DNA of 64,000 nt from Chryseosolibacter sp964493505 (GCA_964493505.1 CAZBNP010000018.1:1-64000), one strand, 5' to 3'. Counted from the stretch's first letter, positions 7,165 through 16,091 are shown. Numbers and translations: made by a program. Notes: generated from the letters alone by a model not told the origin.

Positions 7165-8007
7165 CTACCCTGCGAGCATCTTCAACAACGTCGACAACCT
7201 TACTTTAAGCTGTCTCCTGTCGACGATGAAGTCGAGAAATCCATGCTCCTGTACAAATTCAGCGCTCTGAAATCCCTTCGGCAGATCTTTGCCTATCGTC
7301 TCGCGGATGACGCGCGGACCGGCAAAGCCGATCAGGGCTCCGGGTTCGGCGATGTTGAAGTCGCCCAGCATCGCAAACGAAGCGGTTACCCCACCCGTTG
7401 TAGGATCGGTCAGTAGTGATATGTAGGGGATCTTCGCGACGTCGAGCTGCGCGATCTTGGCTGATGTCTTCGCCATCTGCATAAGCGATAAGCCAGCTTC
7501 CATCATGCGGGCGCCACCCGACCGGGAAATAGCAACGAACGGCTTCTTCTTTTTGAGGCTGTGATCGATCGCGCGCGCGATCTTCTCCCCCACCACAGAG
7601 CCCATAGACCCTCCGATGAACGCGAAATCCATACAGGCTATGGTGACATCCAGGCCGTCCATTTTTCCGTATGCGGTGCGGACAGCATCTTTCAGTCCCG
7701 ATTTCTCCTGCGATTCCTTTACGCGCCGGGGGTATGGTTTGGAGTCTTTGAAATGCAAGGGGTCGTCTGACTCCATGTTGGCATCGAGTTCCGTGAACTT
7801 ATTGTCGTCAAAGAGAATTTCGAAATATTCTTCCGATCCGATGCGCACATGAAAGTCTTCTTCCGGTACTACAAAGGAATTCTTTTTTAACTCTCTTGTA
7901 TGAACAATATTTCCCCCCGGCGACTTGAACCACAGGCCGTCGGGCACCTCGCGTTTCGCTTCTGTCGGCGTAAGAATTCCTTTATCACTGCGTTTAAACC
8001 AGGGCAT
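7165..8007 (-). CDS. accD: Acetyl-CoA carboxylase, carboxyltransferase subunit beta (no zinc ribbon)
   Basis: 280-residue crotonase-fold subunit that pairs with AccA to carboxylate acetyl-CoA, the first step of fatty acid synthesis. The oxyanion-hole block MDFAFIGGSMGSVVGEKIAR and the GGARMMEA and LTDPTTGGVTASFAMLGD blocks are clear. Unlike E. coli AccD, the N-terminal region that should form a Cys4 zinc ribbon has no cysteine at all: residues 1-70 contain none, with S29, the GG at 31-32, V46-V47 and the EE at 49-50 around the expected positions. I recall the same loss in flavobacterial AccD, so it is probably lineage-wide. It lies 41 nt after fbaB on the same strand. Confidence 0.96.
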   Translation of the reverse strand: MPWFKRSDKGILTPTEAKREVPDGLWFKSPGGNIVHTRELKKNSFVVPEEDFHVRIGSEEYFEILFDDNKFTELDANMESDDPLHFKDSKPYPRRVKESQEKSGLKDAVRTAYGKMDGLDVTIACMDFAFIGGSMGSVVGEKIARAIDHSLKKKKPFVAISRSGGARMMEAGLSLMQMAKTSAKIAQLDVAKIPYISLLTDPTTGGVTASFAMLGDFNIAEPGALIGFAGPRVIRETIGKDLPKGFQSAEFVQEHGFLDFIVDRRQLKVRLSTLLKMLAG

Positions 8008-8048
8008 AGTTAGTTATTGGTGTTTGGTTTATTTCTTTCGCACTATCA

Positions 8049-9119
8049 TTATGCGAGGTTGATTGATTTATCAAGGTAAACATCCTGAATGGCGTTCAGA
8101 ATCTCTACTCCTTCATTCATCGGTCGTTGAAATGCTTTTCTGCCGGATATCAGTCCCATGCCGCCGGCGCGTTTATTAATGACGGCGGTGCGCACTGCAT
8201 CCGCCAGGTCGTTTGTTCCTGTCGATTCACCTCCTGAGTTGATCAGGCCGGCGCGTCCCATGTAACAGTTTATCACCTGATAACGGCACAGATCGATAGG
8301 ATGATCTGTACTGAGTTCGGAATAGATCCGCTCATCGAGTTTACCGTAACTACTTCTGCCGGTGTTGAGCGCCTTGTATCCCCCGTTGTTTACGGCAAGT
8401 TTCTGTTTGATGATGTCGGCTTGTATGGTTACGCCGAGGTGGTTTGCCTGCCCGGTGAGGTCGGCAGAGACGTGGTAGTCTTTCTCCCTCGTCTTAAATG
8501 CGTTATTGCGGAGATAACACCAGAGAATCGTGGCCATCCCCAATTCATGTGCGCGTTCGAAGGCTGCTGACACTTCCTGTATCTGGCGCGTAGACTGCTC
8601 AGATCCGAAATAGATGGTCGCCCCTACAGCCACTGCTCCCAGGTTCCAGGCGTCTTCAACGGAGCCGAACATGATCTGGTCGTGCGCGTTGGGGTAAGTA
8701 AGTAGTTCGTTGTGATTGAGCTTCACGATGAACGGAATTTTGTGCGCGTATTTCCGCGACATCATGGCAAGGACCCCGAAGGTGGTGGCGACGCTATTGC
8801 AGCCGCCCTCCATTGCCAGACGAATGATATTTTCGGGGTCGAAGTAGAGGGGATTTTTGGCGAACGAAGCGCCGGCACTGTGCTCTACGCCCTGATCGAT
8901 TGGGAGTATTGAGAGGTATCCGGTGTTGGAAAGTCTTCCGTGACTGAAGAGTGTCTGGAGACTCCGCAATACCTGGGCATTCCGGTTGGTTGGTGCAAAT
9001 ATATCGTCTACGAAGTCAGGACCGGGAACATGCAGCAGCTCTTTACTGACAGTCTGACTCTGGTGGTTCAACAGCGATTCGGCGTCTTTGCCCAGCAAAT
9101 CAACGATGTTTTTTGCCAT
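8049..9119 (-). CDS. fbaB: Class I fructose-bisphosphate aldolase (DhnA/FbaB type)
   Basis: 356-residue TIM-barrel aldolase that splits fructose 1,6-bisphosphate into glyceraldehyde 3-phosphate and dihydroxyacetone phosphate through a Schiff base, without metal. Blocks typical of the DhnA family are ILPIDQGVEHSAGASF near residue 70, IVKLNHNELL and the phosphate-binding GLISGRKAFQRPM near the C-terminus. The Schiff-base lysine is probably in ADIIKQK, by analogy to E. coli FbaB. Length agrees with the E. coli enzyme. A -7 element (TAACTTTG on the minus strand) lies at 9147-9154, 28 nt before the start. accD follows closely and may be co-transcribed. Confidence 0.93.
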   Translation of the reverse strand: MAKNIVDLLGKDAESLLNHQSQTVSKELLHVPGPDFVDDIFAPTNRNAQVLRSLQTLFSHGRLSNTGYLSILPIDQGVEHSAGASFAKNPLYFDPENIIRLAMEGGCNSVATTFGVLAMMSRKYAHKIPFIVKLNHNELLTYPNAHDQIMFGSVEDAWNLGAVAVGATIYFGSEQSTRQIQEVSAAFERAHELGMATILWCYLRNNAFKTREKDYHVSADLTGQANHLGVTIQADIIKQKLAVNNGGYKALNTGRSSYGKLDERIYSELSTDHPIDLCRYQVINCYMGRAGLINSGGESTGTNDLADAVRTAVINKRAGGMGLISGRKAFQRPMNEGVEILNAIQDVYLDKSINLA

Positions 9120-9146
9120 CTGTTCTGGTTATCTGTCGGAAGGTGA

Positions 9147-9154
9147 CAAAGTTA
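9147..9154 (-). promoter_or_regulatory. fbaB promoter -7 element
   Basis: Minus-strand TAACTTTG is an exact TAnnTTTG match, 28 nt before the fbaB start. Only a partial -33 (CTG at 9173-9175) is visible. Confidence 0.5.
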
Positions 9155-9181
9155 TTAATTATTTGATTGCGTCAGTGATAA

Positions 9182-9215
9182 ACAAAAAAAACCATCCCGG
9201 ATTCCCGGAATGGTT
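9182..9215 (-). terminator. Terminator after rplS
   Basis: On the minus strand, 29 nt after the rplS stop, arms AACCAT/ATGGTT continue through one mismatch into CCGG pairs around a 4-nt loop (9190-9215). A long T-run follows (9182-9190). Confidence 0.85.
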
Positions 9216-9243
9216 ATGAAGATTTCAGTATGGTTGCTACCGG

Positions 9244-9594
9244 TTAAAGTTTTTCCTTGATACGGGCTGCCTTACCGTGGCGGCCTTTCAGGTAGTTCAG
9301 CTTGGCTCTGCGAACCTTGCCATGCTTGAGAACATCGATTTTCTCGATCGACGGGGATACGTCGGGGAATATACGCTCCACGCCCACACCGTTAGAGACC
9401 TTGCGGACCGTAAAAGAAGCTCCGTTTCCTTCACCTCTCCGCTGGATCACAGTGCCTTGAAACTGCTGTATCCTTTCCTTGTTTCCTTCTTTGATCTTAA
9501 CGTGAACGTTAATGGTATCGCCAGGGCCGAACTTCGGGAATGATTTCCGCTCTTGGGTAAAGTTCTGCTCCACTATTTTAATTAGATCAGCCAT
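9244..9594 (-). CDS. rplS: 50S ribosomal protein L19
   Basis: 116-residue L19, located at the 30S-50S interface. Signature blocks are FGPGDTINVHVKIKEGNKER and FTVRKVSNGVGVERIFP, with a basic C-terminus. The frame stays open to 9633, but homologues begin at MADLIKIVE and a full promoter lies at 9621-9650, so the start is 9594. It is the last gene of the rpsP-rimM-trmD-rplS group and has its own promoter here. Confidence 0.97.
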   Translation of the reverse strand: MADLIKIVEQNFTQERKSFPKFGPGDTINVHVKIKEGNKERIQQFQGTVIQRRGEGNGASFTVRKVSNGVGVERIFPDVSPSIEKIDVLKHGKVRRAKLNYLKGRHGKAARIKEKL

Positions 9595-9620
9595 AAAAAT
9601 CCGGTTTTTAAAACGGACTG

Positions 9621-9650
9621 CAAATATAGCCAATCGCTGGAAGTTGGCAA
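9621..9650 (-). promoter_or_regulatory. rplS promoter
   Basis: Minus-strand TTG (9648-9650), 19-nt spacer, TATATTTG (9621-9628): a full match to the Bacteroidetes consensus. It lies between the trmD stop and the rplS start and gives L19 a leader of about 20 nt. Confidence 0.75.
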
Positions 9651-9666
9651 TGAATCAACGGGAAAT

Positions 9667-10353
9667 TCACTGAATTTCCCTGTCCAATAGATCGGGGCGG
9701 CGGGCTTTGGTTCGCTCAAGCGACTTTTCGTGTCGCCAGTCCTCAATCTTGCGATCGTGGCCGGACAGGAGCACGTCGGGTACTTTCCAACCCTGGTAGT
9801 CAGCGGGTCGCGTGTACACGGGCGGAGCTATCAGGTTGTCCTGGAAGGAGTCGCTCAGGGCGGAAGTTTCGTCAGACAACACGCCGGGGATCAGCCTTAC
9901 CACGGCGTCTGCAACAACCGCCGCCGCGAGTTCGCCGCCAGACAGGACGTAGTCACCAATGCTGATCTCACGGGTGACCAGGTGCTCCCGAACTCGTTCG
10001 TCTACGCCTTTGTAGTGGCCGCAGAGCAGGATGAGGTTTCCCATCAGGCTGAGACGATTTGCCATTGACTGTGTGAATAGCTCGCCGTCGGGACTCATGT
10101 AGATGATCTCATCGTAGGTGCGCAGTGTTTTCAGCGACTGGATGCACCGATCAATAGGCTCGATCATCATGACCATACCGGCACCGCCGCCGTAAGCATA
10201 ATCATCGACTGTGTTGTGCCTGTCTGTGGCGTACTGACGAAGGTCGGTAATGTTAACTGTTACGATGCCTTTCGCCTGCGCTCTCTTCAGAATAGAGTCT
10301 GAAAAGGGACTTTCAATCAGGCGGGGTAAGCAGGTAATGATGTCTATGTGCAT
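9667..10353 (-). CDS. trmD: tRNA (guanine37-N1)-methyltransferase
   Basis: 228-residue SPOUT methyltransferase that places m1G at position 37 of tRNAs reading CNN codons and so guards against +1 frameshifts. The start MHIDIITCLP and the SAM-knot blocks LLCGHYKGVDERV and EISIGDYVLSGGE are clear. It lies 23 nt after rimM in the classic rpsP-rimM-trmD-rplS order. Confidence 0.97.
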   Translation of the reverse strand: MHIDIITCLPRLIESPFSDSILKRAQAKGIVTVNITDLRQYATDRHNTVDDYAYGGGAGMVMMIEPIDRCIQSLKTLRTYDEIIYMSPDGELFTQSMANRLSLMGNLILLCGHYKGVDERVREHLVTREISIGDYVLSGGELAAAVVADAVVRLIPGVLSDETSALSDSFQDNLIAPPVYTRPADYQGWKVPDVLLSGHDRKIEDWRHEKSLERTKARRPDLLDREIQ

Positions 10354-10376
10354 GGCGTCGATGGAGTTTCCTTTGG

Positions 10377-10892
10377 TCAGATATCGAGGAAGCCTTCGGG
10401 CAAGGTAACGGAAATCATTTTCTTGCTCTTGTTTATGCTGGTAATGAAGGGGCCGTTCAGGGGAATCAGCACTTCCCGCTCGCCGTCCCGCACCGAAAGC
10501 AGACGGTTGGACCCAGCATGGACGATCTCGCTGACCCTGCCGAGAAGCCCGGAATGGCTTTCGACTACCTCGAATCCAATGATTTCGTCATCGTAAAATT
10601 CGCCGCGTCCGGCCCTGGGGCGCATAGTCTTGGGAAGGTAGATCGATGCTTTTGAGATTTCCCGCGCTTTTTCCGGCGTATCGACTTCTTCTAGCTTCAA
10701 AAATGCGCGATTACCTTTCAGTGAGATACTTTCGACAAAAAAGGGAAGGAGCTTTTGTGCGACCTCTACAAAGATCGTTTCGATGGCGCCCAGTTCCTCG
10801 GGTGTGTCCTGATCGAGGGCGATCGTCACCTGGCCTTTCAGACCGTGGGGCCTCATGATGAACCCTATCTTGTAGTATGCATCGGTGTCCAT
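10377..10892 (-). CDS. rimM: 16S rRNA processing protein
   Basis: 171-residue 30S maturation factor that binds S19 and helps form the 16S 3' domain. An N-terminal beta-barrel domain begins KIGFIMRPHGLKGQV, and a PRC-barrel domain includes FYDDEIIGFEV and the C-terminal EVLIPL block. It follows rpsP by 72 nt, a gap holding a terminator-like hairpin (10912-10939), so its expression may be lower than that of S16. Confidence 0.95.
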   Translation of the reverse strand: MDTDAYYKIGFIMRPHGLKGQVTIALDQDTPEELGAIETIFVEVAQKLLPFFVESISLKGNRAFLKLEEVDTPEKAREISKASIYLPKTMRPRAGRGEFYDDEIIGFEVVESHSGLLGRVSEIVHAGSNRLLSVRDGEREVLIPLNGPFITSINKSKKMISVTLPEGFLDI

Positions 10893-10911
10893 GACGTTGA
10901 TCGGTCAAAAC

Positions 10912-10939
10912 AAAAATGCCAACGCGAGAGCATTGGCAT
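10912..10939 (-). terminator. Internal terminator/attenuator between rpsP and rimM
   Basis: On the minus strand, arms ATGCCAATGC and GCGTTGGCAT pair over 10 bp (one T-G pair) around a 4-nt TCTC loop, followed by a T-rich tract (TTTTG then TTTT). It sits 25 nt past the rpsP stop and would uncouple rpsP from rimM-trmD. Confidence 0.75.
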
Positions 10940-10964
10940 CTTTGCTGTTTAACTTATCTGCTTT

Positions 10965-11621
10965 TTACTCTGCCTTTTTATCGTCAGCGGGAGGTGCTTC
11001 CTCAGCAGTCTGGGCCGGAGTTTCAGGAGCTGCTTCTACGGCCGGTGCCTCTGCTGTAGGTGCTTCCGCTGCGGGTGCTACTTCAGCCTGCGCTTCGTCA
11101 ACGGGTGCTGCTTCAGCTTGCGCTTCTTCAGTTGGTGCTTCAGCCTCCTGGGCCGCCGCTTCCGCTACTTCAGTTTTCTTGCGGATGGCTTCGGCGCGTG
11201 CTTCGCGTATTTTGGTTTCAGCCTCTCTACGCGCGCGTGCCTGCTCTTCCTTGGTCTGAGCGGCCTTCTGGGTACTGGTTTGTACCTTTTGATCCTTCTC
11301 ATTCACCCACGCTGCCAGCTTTTCGTCAGCCTGCTCCTGCGTTATAGCACCTTTGACAACGCCGATCTGAAGGTGTTTTCTCAACATGACGCCGCGTGAT
11401 GACAACATTACGCGTACCGTGTCGGAGGGTTGCGCACCCTGCATCAGCCAATGAAAGGCGCGATCGTTGTTCAGTTCAATCTTGGCCGGAACGGTTAACG
11501 GGTTGTAAGTTCCGAGTTTTTCAATAAAGCGACCATCGCGTGGTGCTCTGGCGTCTGCAACAACCACATCATACACCGCCAGTTTTCTTCGGCCTCTGCG
11601 GGCCAGTCTGATTTTTACCAT
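10965..11621 (-). CDS. rpsP: 30S ribosomal protein S16 with long Ala/Glu-rich tail
   Basis: S16 core at residues 1-85 (MVKIRLARRGRR, VADARAPRDGRFIEKLG), needed for 30S assembly. The protein runs to 218 residues, far beyond the roughly 80-90 of E. coli. Residues 95-155 are a charged, probably helical segment (KEEQARARREAETKIREAR), and 155-218 is a low-complexity tail of Ala, Glu and Pro with repeated EAQAE/EAP units, ending DDKKAE. Extended S16 proteins are common in Bacteroidetes, but tail length varies. First gene of its operon, with a strong promoter at 11665-11694. Confidence 0.96.
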   Translation of the reverse strand: MVKIRLARRGRRKLAVYDVVVADARAPRDGRFIEKLGTYNPLTVPAKIELNNDRAFHWLMQGAQPSDTVRVMLSSRGVMLRKHLQIGVVKGAITQEQADEKLAAWVNEKDQKVQTSTQKAAQTKEEQARARREAETKIREARAEAIRKKTEVAEAAAQEAEAPTEEAQAEAAPVDEAQAEVAPAAEAPTAEAPAVEAAPETPAQTAEEAPPADDKKAE

Positions 11622-11664
11622 TTGTTACGTTTTTTTTGGATCTCGTCCGTTTTTTTTAGGACCG

Positions 11665-11694
11665 CAAAGATAAGTCTTTTTTGGCGTGAATCAA
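11665..11694 (-). promoter_or_regulatory. rpsP promoter
   Basis: Minus-strand TTG (11692-11694), 19-nt spacer, TATCTTTG (11665-11672). Full consensus match, giving a leader of about 37 nt. Confidence 0.75.
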
Positions 11695-11765
11695 CTCACG
11701 GAATCGTCCTTTTCAGGGTGCGAAACTGTTATTTTATATATATTCGTTTATGCGACTTCACGATT

Positions 11766-11796
11766 TTTGTTATGTAATACGCGTTTTCTACCTTTA
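11766..11796 (+). promoter_or_regulatory. sucA promoter
   Basis: TTTG (11766-11769), 19-nt spacer, TACCTTTA (11789-11796; last base differs from TAnnTTTG). It lies inside the long open frame upstream of sucA and supports the start at 11815. Confidence 0.65.
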
Positions 11797-11814
11797 CTCT
11801 TTCACAACAAAAAC

Positions 11815-14535
11815 ATGGATAATTACTCGTATATATCGAATGCGGAGGTCGGTTATGTCGACCAACTTTATCAACAGTACAAAAGCGATCCGTCGTCCGT
11901 AGACATCAGCTGGCAAAAGTTCTTTGAGGGGTATGACTTCTCGTCCGCGCAATACGGAAAGAACGGGGCAACGGTCGAAGACAGTCTTTCAATCAAAGAG
12001 ACGCAGGTCAGAAACCTGATCTTTACATACCGCTCTTTTGGCCACCTGGCCTCAAAAACCAATCCGGTTCGCGACCGACGCAACCACAACGTGAATTTTG
12101 ATCACAAGGCTGTTGGACTTACCGACGCCGACCTCGATACCGAATTCGACGTGGCATCGGAAATCAGCATGGAGCGGAGCACGCTGCGCAAGATCATTGA
12201 GAAACTGAAATACCTCTACCTCGGGCCTATCGGGTGGGAATACAATTTCATCGGCAATGATGAGGTCAGGAAATGGTTCTTCCAAAAATGTGAGAATGAA
12301 TACTATGCCTATAACCCGAACCGGGAAGAGAAGAAAGCGATACTCGCCAAGCTCAACGAAGCGGTAGTTTTTGAAAACTTTCTCCACACGAAATTCCTCG
12401 GTCAAAAACGTTTTTCAATTGAAGGAGGAGAGAACACTATTCCGGCGCTCCAGACAATTATCAACCGGGCCGCCGATCTCGACGTGAAGGAAGTTGTGAT
12501 AGGCATGGCACACAGAGGCCGGCTTAATGTGCTGTCGAATATTCTCGGCAAGACCTACGAGCAGATCTTCAACGAGTTTGAAGGGAATGTCAGCCCGGAT
12601 CTCACCATGGGCGATGGCGACGTTAAATATCACCTGGGCTACTCTTCTTTCATTACTTCGCAGGCGGGCAAAAAGATTTATGTGAAGCTGACGCCGAATC
12701 CCTCGCACCTTGAGGCTGTGGATCCGCTGGTCACGGGCTACACACGTGGTCAGATCGACGACGAATACGACGGACGCCTGAATGACGCCATGGCGGTGTT
12801 GATTCATGGCGATGCTGCTGTCGCTGGCCAGGGTGTGGTTTACGAGGTGCTGCAGATGTCGGGACTTCAGGGCTATACCACCGGGGGGACGATCCATTTT
12901 GTTATCAACAACCAGGTGGGCTTTACCACTGATTATGATGACGCGAGAACCAGTATCTATTGTACTGATATCGCCAAGATTGTAGATGCTCCGGTGCTTC
13001 ACGTCAATGGTGACGATGCGGAAGCGGTTACGTTTGCCGCTCATCTTGCCGTTGAATTTCGTCAACAGTTCAGGAAGGATATTTTTATCGACCTGCTTTG
13101 CTACCGCCGTCATGGTCACAACGAGAACGATGAGCCGAAGTTTACACAGCCGAAGTTGTACAACCTGATAGCGAAGCATCCCAACCCGCGCGAAGTGTAT
13201 GTGAAGAAACTGGTTGAACGCGGCGATGTAGATGCCAAGCTCGCTGACGAGATGGACAAACGGTTCCGCAAGCAACTGCAGGACCGACTCAATGAAATAA
13301 AGCAGAAACCGCTGCCGTATAAACCTCAGAAGGTTGAGGCGGAGTGGGAGAAGCTACGGCATGCGTTGCCGGAGGATTTTGACCAATCGCCCGAAACCAG
13401 CATCAAAGCCGGCGTGGTAGAGAAAGTTGGTAAGGCACTTACCACCATTCCCGAGGGCTTCAAGCCGATAAGACAGATCGAGAAGCTACTTAAAGATCGC
13501 AAAGCGGCGTTCTTCGAGCAGAAGGTACTCACATGGGCTGACGCCGAGTTGCTCGCCTATGGCTCCCTTCTAACGGAAGGAGTACCCGTGAGAATGTCGG
13601 GCCAGGATGTAATACGCGGAACGTTCTCCCATCGCCACGCCTGTTTTTTCGATGCCAATACAAACGAAGAGTATTGTGGACTGGATCACATCGCCGAGGG
13701 ACAGAAGAAATTTCACATCTACAATTCGCTTCTGTCGGAGTTCGGCGTTTTAGGATTTGAATATGGGTATGCGATGGCGACACCGCAGGCGCTCGTTCTC
13801 TGGGAGGCACAGTTCGGTGACTTCGTGAACGGCGCGCAGGTGATGATCGACCAGTTTATTTCAAGCGCTGAATCGAAGTGGCAAAGAATGAATGGTCTGG
13901 TCATGCTGTTGCCGCATGGCTACGAAGGGCAGGGTCCCGAGCACTCCAACGCGCGTCCGGAACGATTCCTGCAACTGTCAGCGGAATATAACATGATCGT
14001 GGCCAACCCGACGACTCCGTCGAATTTCTTCCACCTCCTCCGCCGACAAGTAGCCTGGCCGTTCAGGAAACCCTGTGTCGTGATGTCTCCGAAATCATTG
14101 CTGAGACACCCGTCGGTGATCTCTCCTGTAGCTGAGTTTACGTCTGGAACTTTCCGCGAAGTGATTGACGACGCGAACGCAACGGCAAAGAATGTTACGC
14201 GCCTGCTGCTGTGCAGTGGCAAAGTCTATTATGATTTGCTCGAAAACCAGCAGAAGAAGAAAATCAAAGACACCGCAATTGTCAGAATAGAACAGCTGCA
14301 CCCGTTCCCTGAAAAGCAGGTGAAAGCTATTCTGAAGAAATACAAGAACGCCAAAGTTGTCTGGGTACAGGAAGAGCCTGCAAACATGGGTTGCTGGTCT
14401 TACATCCTCCGCGCAATGCCGGCGGTCGAGAAAGTACTGGTGAGCCGTAAAGCAAGCGCGTCTCCTTCTACAGGCTACTCGAAGATCCACAAAATCGAGC
14501 AGGATAAAATTATCAACCAGTCATTCACTATCTAA
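11815..14535 (+). CDS. sucA: 2-oxoglutarate dehydrogenase E1 component
   Basis: 906-residue thiamine diphosphate enzyme that decarboxylates 2-oxoglutarate and passes the succinyl group to the lipoyl arm of E2 in the TCA cycle. The N-terminal NAEVGYVDQLYQQYKSDPSS block (E2-binding region) and the ThDP-domain blocks GMAHRGRLNVL, LIHGDAAVAGQGVVYE, NNQVGFTT and CYRRHGHNENDEP are present, as is the C-terminal transketolase-like half (LLPHGYEGQGPEHSNARPERF). The frame is open to 11686, but the extra 43 codons do not resemble the family and contain the promoter at 11766-11796. It leads sucA-sucB-lpd. Confidence 0.97.
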   Translation: MDNYSYISNAEVGYVDQLYQQYKSDPSSVDISWQKFFEGYDFSSAQYGKNGATVEDSLSIKETQVRNLIFTYRSFGHLASKTNPVRDRRNHNVNFDHKAVGLTDADLDTEFDVASEISMERSTLRKIIEKLKYLYLGPIGWEYNFIGNDEVRKWFFQKCENEYYAYNPNREEKKAILAKLNEAVVFENFLHTKFLGQKRFSIEGGENTIPALQTIINRAADLDVKEVVIGMAHRGRLNVLSNILGKTYEQIFNEFEGNVSPDLTMGDGDVKYHLGYSSFITSQAGKKIYVKLTPNPSHLEAVDPLVTGYTRGQIDDEYDGRLNDAMAVLIHGDAAVAGQGVVYEVLQMSGLQGYTTGGTIHFVINNQVGFTTDYDDARTSIYCTDIAKIVDAPVLHVNGDDAEAVTFAAHLAVEFRQQFRKDIFIDLLCYRRHGHNENDEPKFTQPKLYNLIAKHPNPREVYVKKLVERGDVDAKLADEMDKRFRKQLQDRLNEIKQKPLPYKPQKVEAEWEKLRHALPEDFDQSPETSIKAGVVEKVGKALTTIPEGFKPIRQIEKLLKDRKAAFFEQKVLTWADAELLAYGSLLTEGVPVRMSGQDVIRGTFSHRHACFFDANTNEEYCGLDHIAEGQKKFHIYNSLLSEFGVLGFEYGYAMATPQALVLWEAQFGDFVNGAQVMIDQFISSAESKWQRMNGLVMLLPHGYEGQGPEHSNARPERFLQLSAEYNMIVANPTTPSNFFHLLRRQVAWPFRKPCVVMSPKSLLRHPSVISPVAEFTSGTFREVIDDANATAKNVTRLLLCSGKVYYDLLENQQKKKIKDTAIVRIEQLHPFPEKQVKAILKKYKNAKVVWVQEEPANMGCWSYILRAMPAVEKVLVSRKASASPSTGYSKIHKIEQDKIINQSFTI

Positions 14536-14555
14536 AAATCTAATAAAGCATACTT

Positions 14556-16091
14556 ATGGGTATCCAGGTAAAAGTCCCTAGTGTAGGTGAATCAATTTCT
14601 GAAGTAACGATTGCCAACTGGCTCAAGAAAGATGGTGAAGTTGTGAAGATGGATGAAGTGATTGCCGAGCTCGAATCTGACAAGGCGACGTTTGAACTCA
14701 CGGCTCAGGAAGAGGGCGTTCTGAAGATCATCAAACAGGCGGGTGAAACCGTTCCTATCGGAGAGGTGATCTGTGAAATCGAACCCGGCAGCGGGAAGAC
14801 ATCATCTCCCGCGAAGGCGGAGCCGGGGAAGTCGGAATCCGGGAAGGAGGTGGTGAGCGAGGCGAAACCTGCTGCGAAAGCAACAGGTGAGATAAAAGAA
14901 ATGAAGGTGCCGGCCGTAGGGGAATCTATCACCGAGGTGACCATTTCGACCTGGTTAAAGAAGGATGGTGACGTGGTGCGTCTTGACGAAGTGATAGCGG
15001 AGGTGGAATCTGACAAGGCAACTTTTGAGCTCCCCGCGGAGGCGACAGGCACTCTTCGTATTGTTGCGAAAGAGAATGAGGCTCTGCCCATAGGAGGATT
15101 GATCTGTCGCATCGAAGTTATGGAAGGTGTTTCAGATGCTGCCGAAGGAAAGCCTGCGGCTCCGGTAGCATCCGGACAGCCGGGCGCAACGGAGAAGTCG
15201 TACGCCGCGGGCCATCCGTCGCCTGCAGCCGCGAAGATCCTGTCGGAGAAGGGTATGGCCGCCGGTGACGTGCAGGGCACGGGTGTTGGGGGCAGAGTTA
15301 CCAAGGAGGATGCACAACAGGCGCAATCGCGGCCTGCAAAGGAGCAGCCCGCTGCTCAATCCGGTCCTCCCGTTATCGCCGATACCGGCGCGAGAAATGA
15401 ACGCCGTGAAAAGATGACGTCACTCCGGCGTACTATTGCGCGGCGCCTTGTGTCTGTGAAAAATGAGACGGCAATGCTTACCACTTTCAATGAAGTGGAT
15501 ATGAAGCCGATCATGGATATGAGGTCGAAGTATAAGGATAAGTTCAAGGAGAAATATGGTGTGGGCCTGGGCTTTATGTCATTTTTTGCCAAAGCGGTTT
15601 CTGCGGCGCTCAAGGAATTCCCGGGTGTCAATGCTTCGATCGATGGCGATGATATCATCTTTCACGACTACTGCGATATTTCTATCGCCGTGTCAACACC
15701 ACGCGGACTGGTTGTTCCGGTTATTCGCAATGCGGAAAAACTCAGCTTTGATCAAATCGAGCATGAGGTTATCCGGCTTGCCACACGGGGACGCGACGGC
15801 AAGTTGTCTATCGAGGAGATGACGGGTGGAACATTCTCTATTACCAACGGAGGTGTCTTCGGATCGATGTTGTCTACGCCGATTATCAACCCGCCGCAGT
15901 CGGCGATCCTGGGTATGCACAATATTGTCGAGCGCCCGGTGGTGAAGAACGGTGAGATCGTGATCCGACCTATTATGTTTGTCGCGCTTTCGTATGACCA
16001 CCGTATTGTAGACGGGAAGGAGTCAGTCAGTTTCCTCGTGCGGGTTAAGGATTTGTTGGAAGATCCGGGCAGACTGATCCTTGGTATTTGA
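14556..16091 (+). CDS. sucB: Dihydrolipoyllysine succinyltransferase (E2) with two lipoyl domains
   Basis: 511-residue E2 of the 2-oxoglutarate dehydrogenase complex. It has two lipoyl domains (about 1-78 and 113-191) with lipoylated lysines K43 and K154, each in ESDKATFEL, then a flexible Ala/Pro-rich linker, a peripheral subunit-binding domain (about 218-256) and the acyltransferase core. The catalytic residues are H482 and D486 in SYDHRIVDGKE. E. coli SucB has one lipoyl domain, so the second here is a doubling; the two domains are clearly similar to each other. It follows sucA by 20 nt and precedes lpd. Confidence 0.95.
   Translation: MGIQVKVPSVGESISEVTIANWLKKDGEVVKMDEVIAELESDKATFELTAQEEGVLKIIKQAGETVPIGEVICEIEPGSGKTSSPAKAEPGKSESGKEVVSEAKPAAKATGEIKEMKVPAVGESITEVTISTWLKKDGDVVRLDEVIAEVESDKATFELPAEATGTLRIVAKENEALPIGGLICRIEVMEGVSDAAEGKPAAPVASGQPGATEKSYAAGHPSPAAAKILSEKGMAAGDVQGTGVGGRVTKEDAQQAQSRPAKEQPAAQSGPPVIADTGARNERREKMTSLRRTIARRLVSVKNETAMLTTFNEVDMKPIMDMRSKYKDKFKEKYGVGLGFMSFFAKAVSAALKEFPGVNASIDGDDIIFHDYCDISIAVSTPRGLVVPVIRNAEKLSFDQIEHEVIRLATRGRDGKLSIEEMTGGTFSITNGGVFGSMLSTPIINPPQSAILGMHNIVERPVVKNGEIVIRPIMFVALSYDHRIVDGKESVSFLVRVKDLLEDPGRLILGI

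Noticed and set aside
11686..11814. 43-residue extension of SucA
   Set aside because: It contains the TTTG-N19-TACCTTTA promoter and has no homology to E1 proteins.
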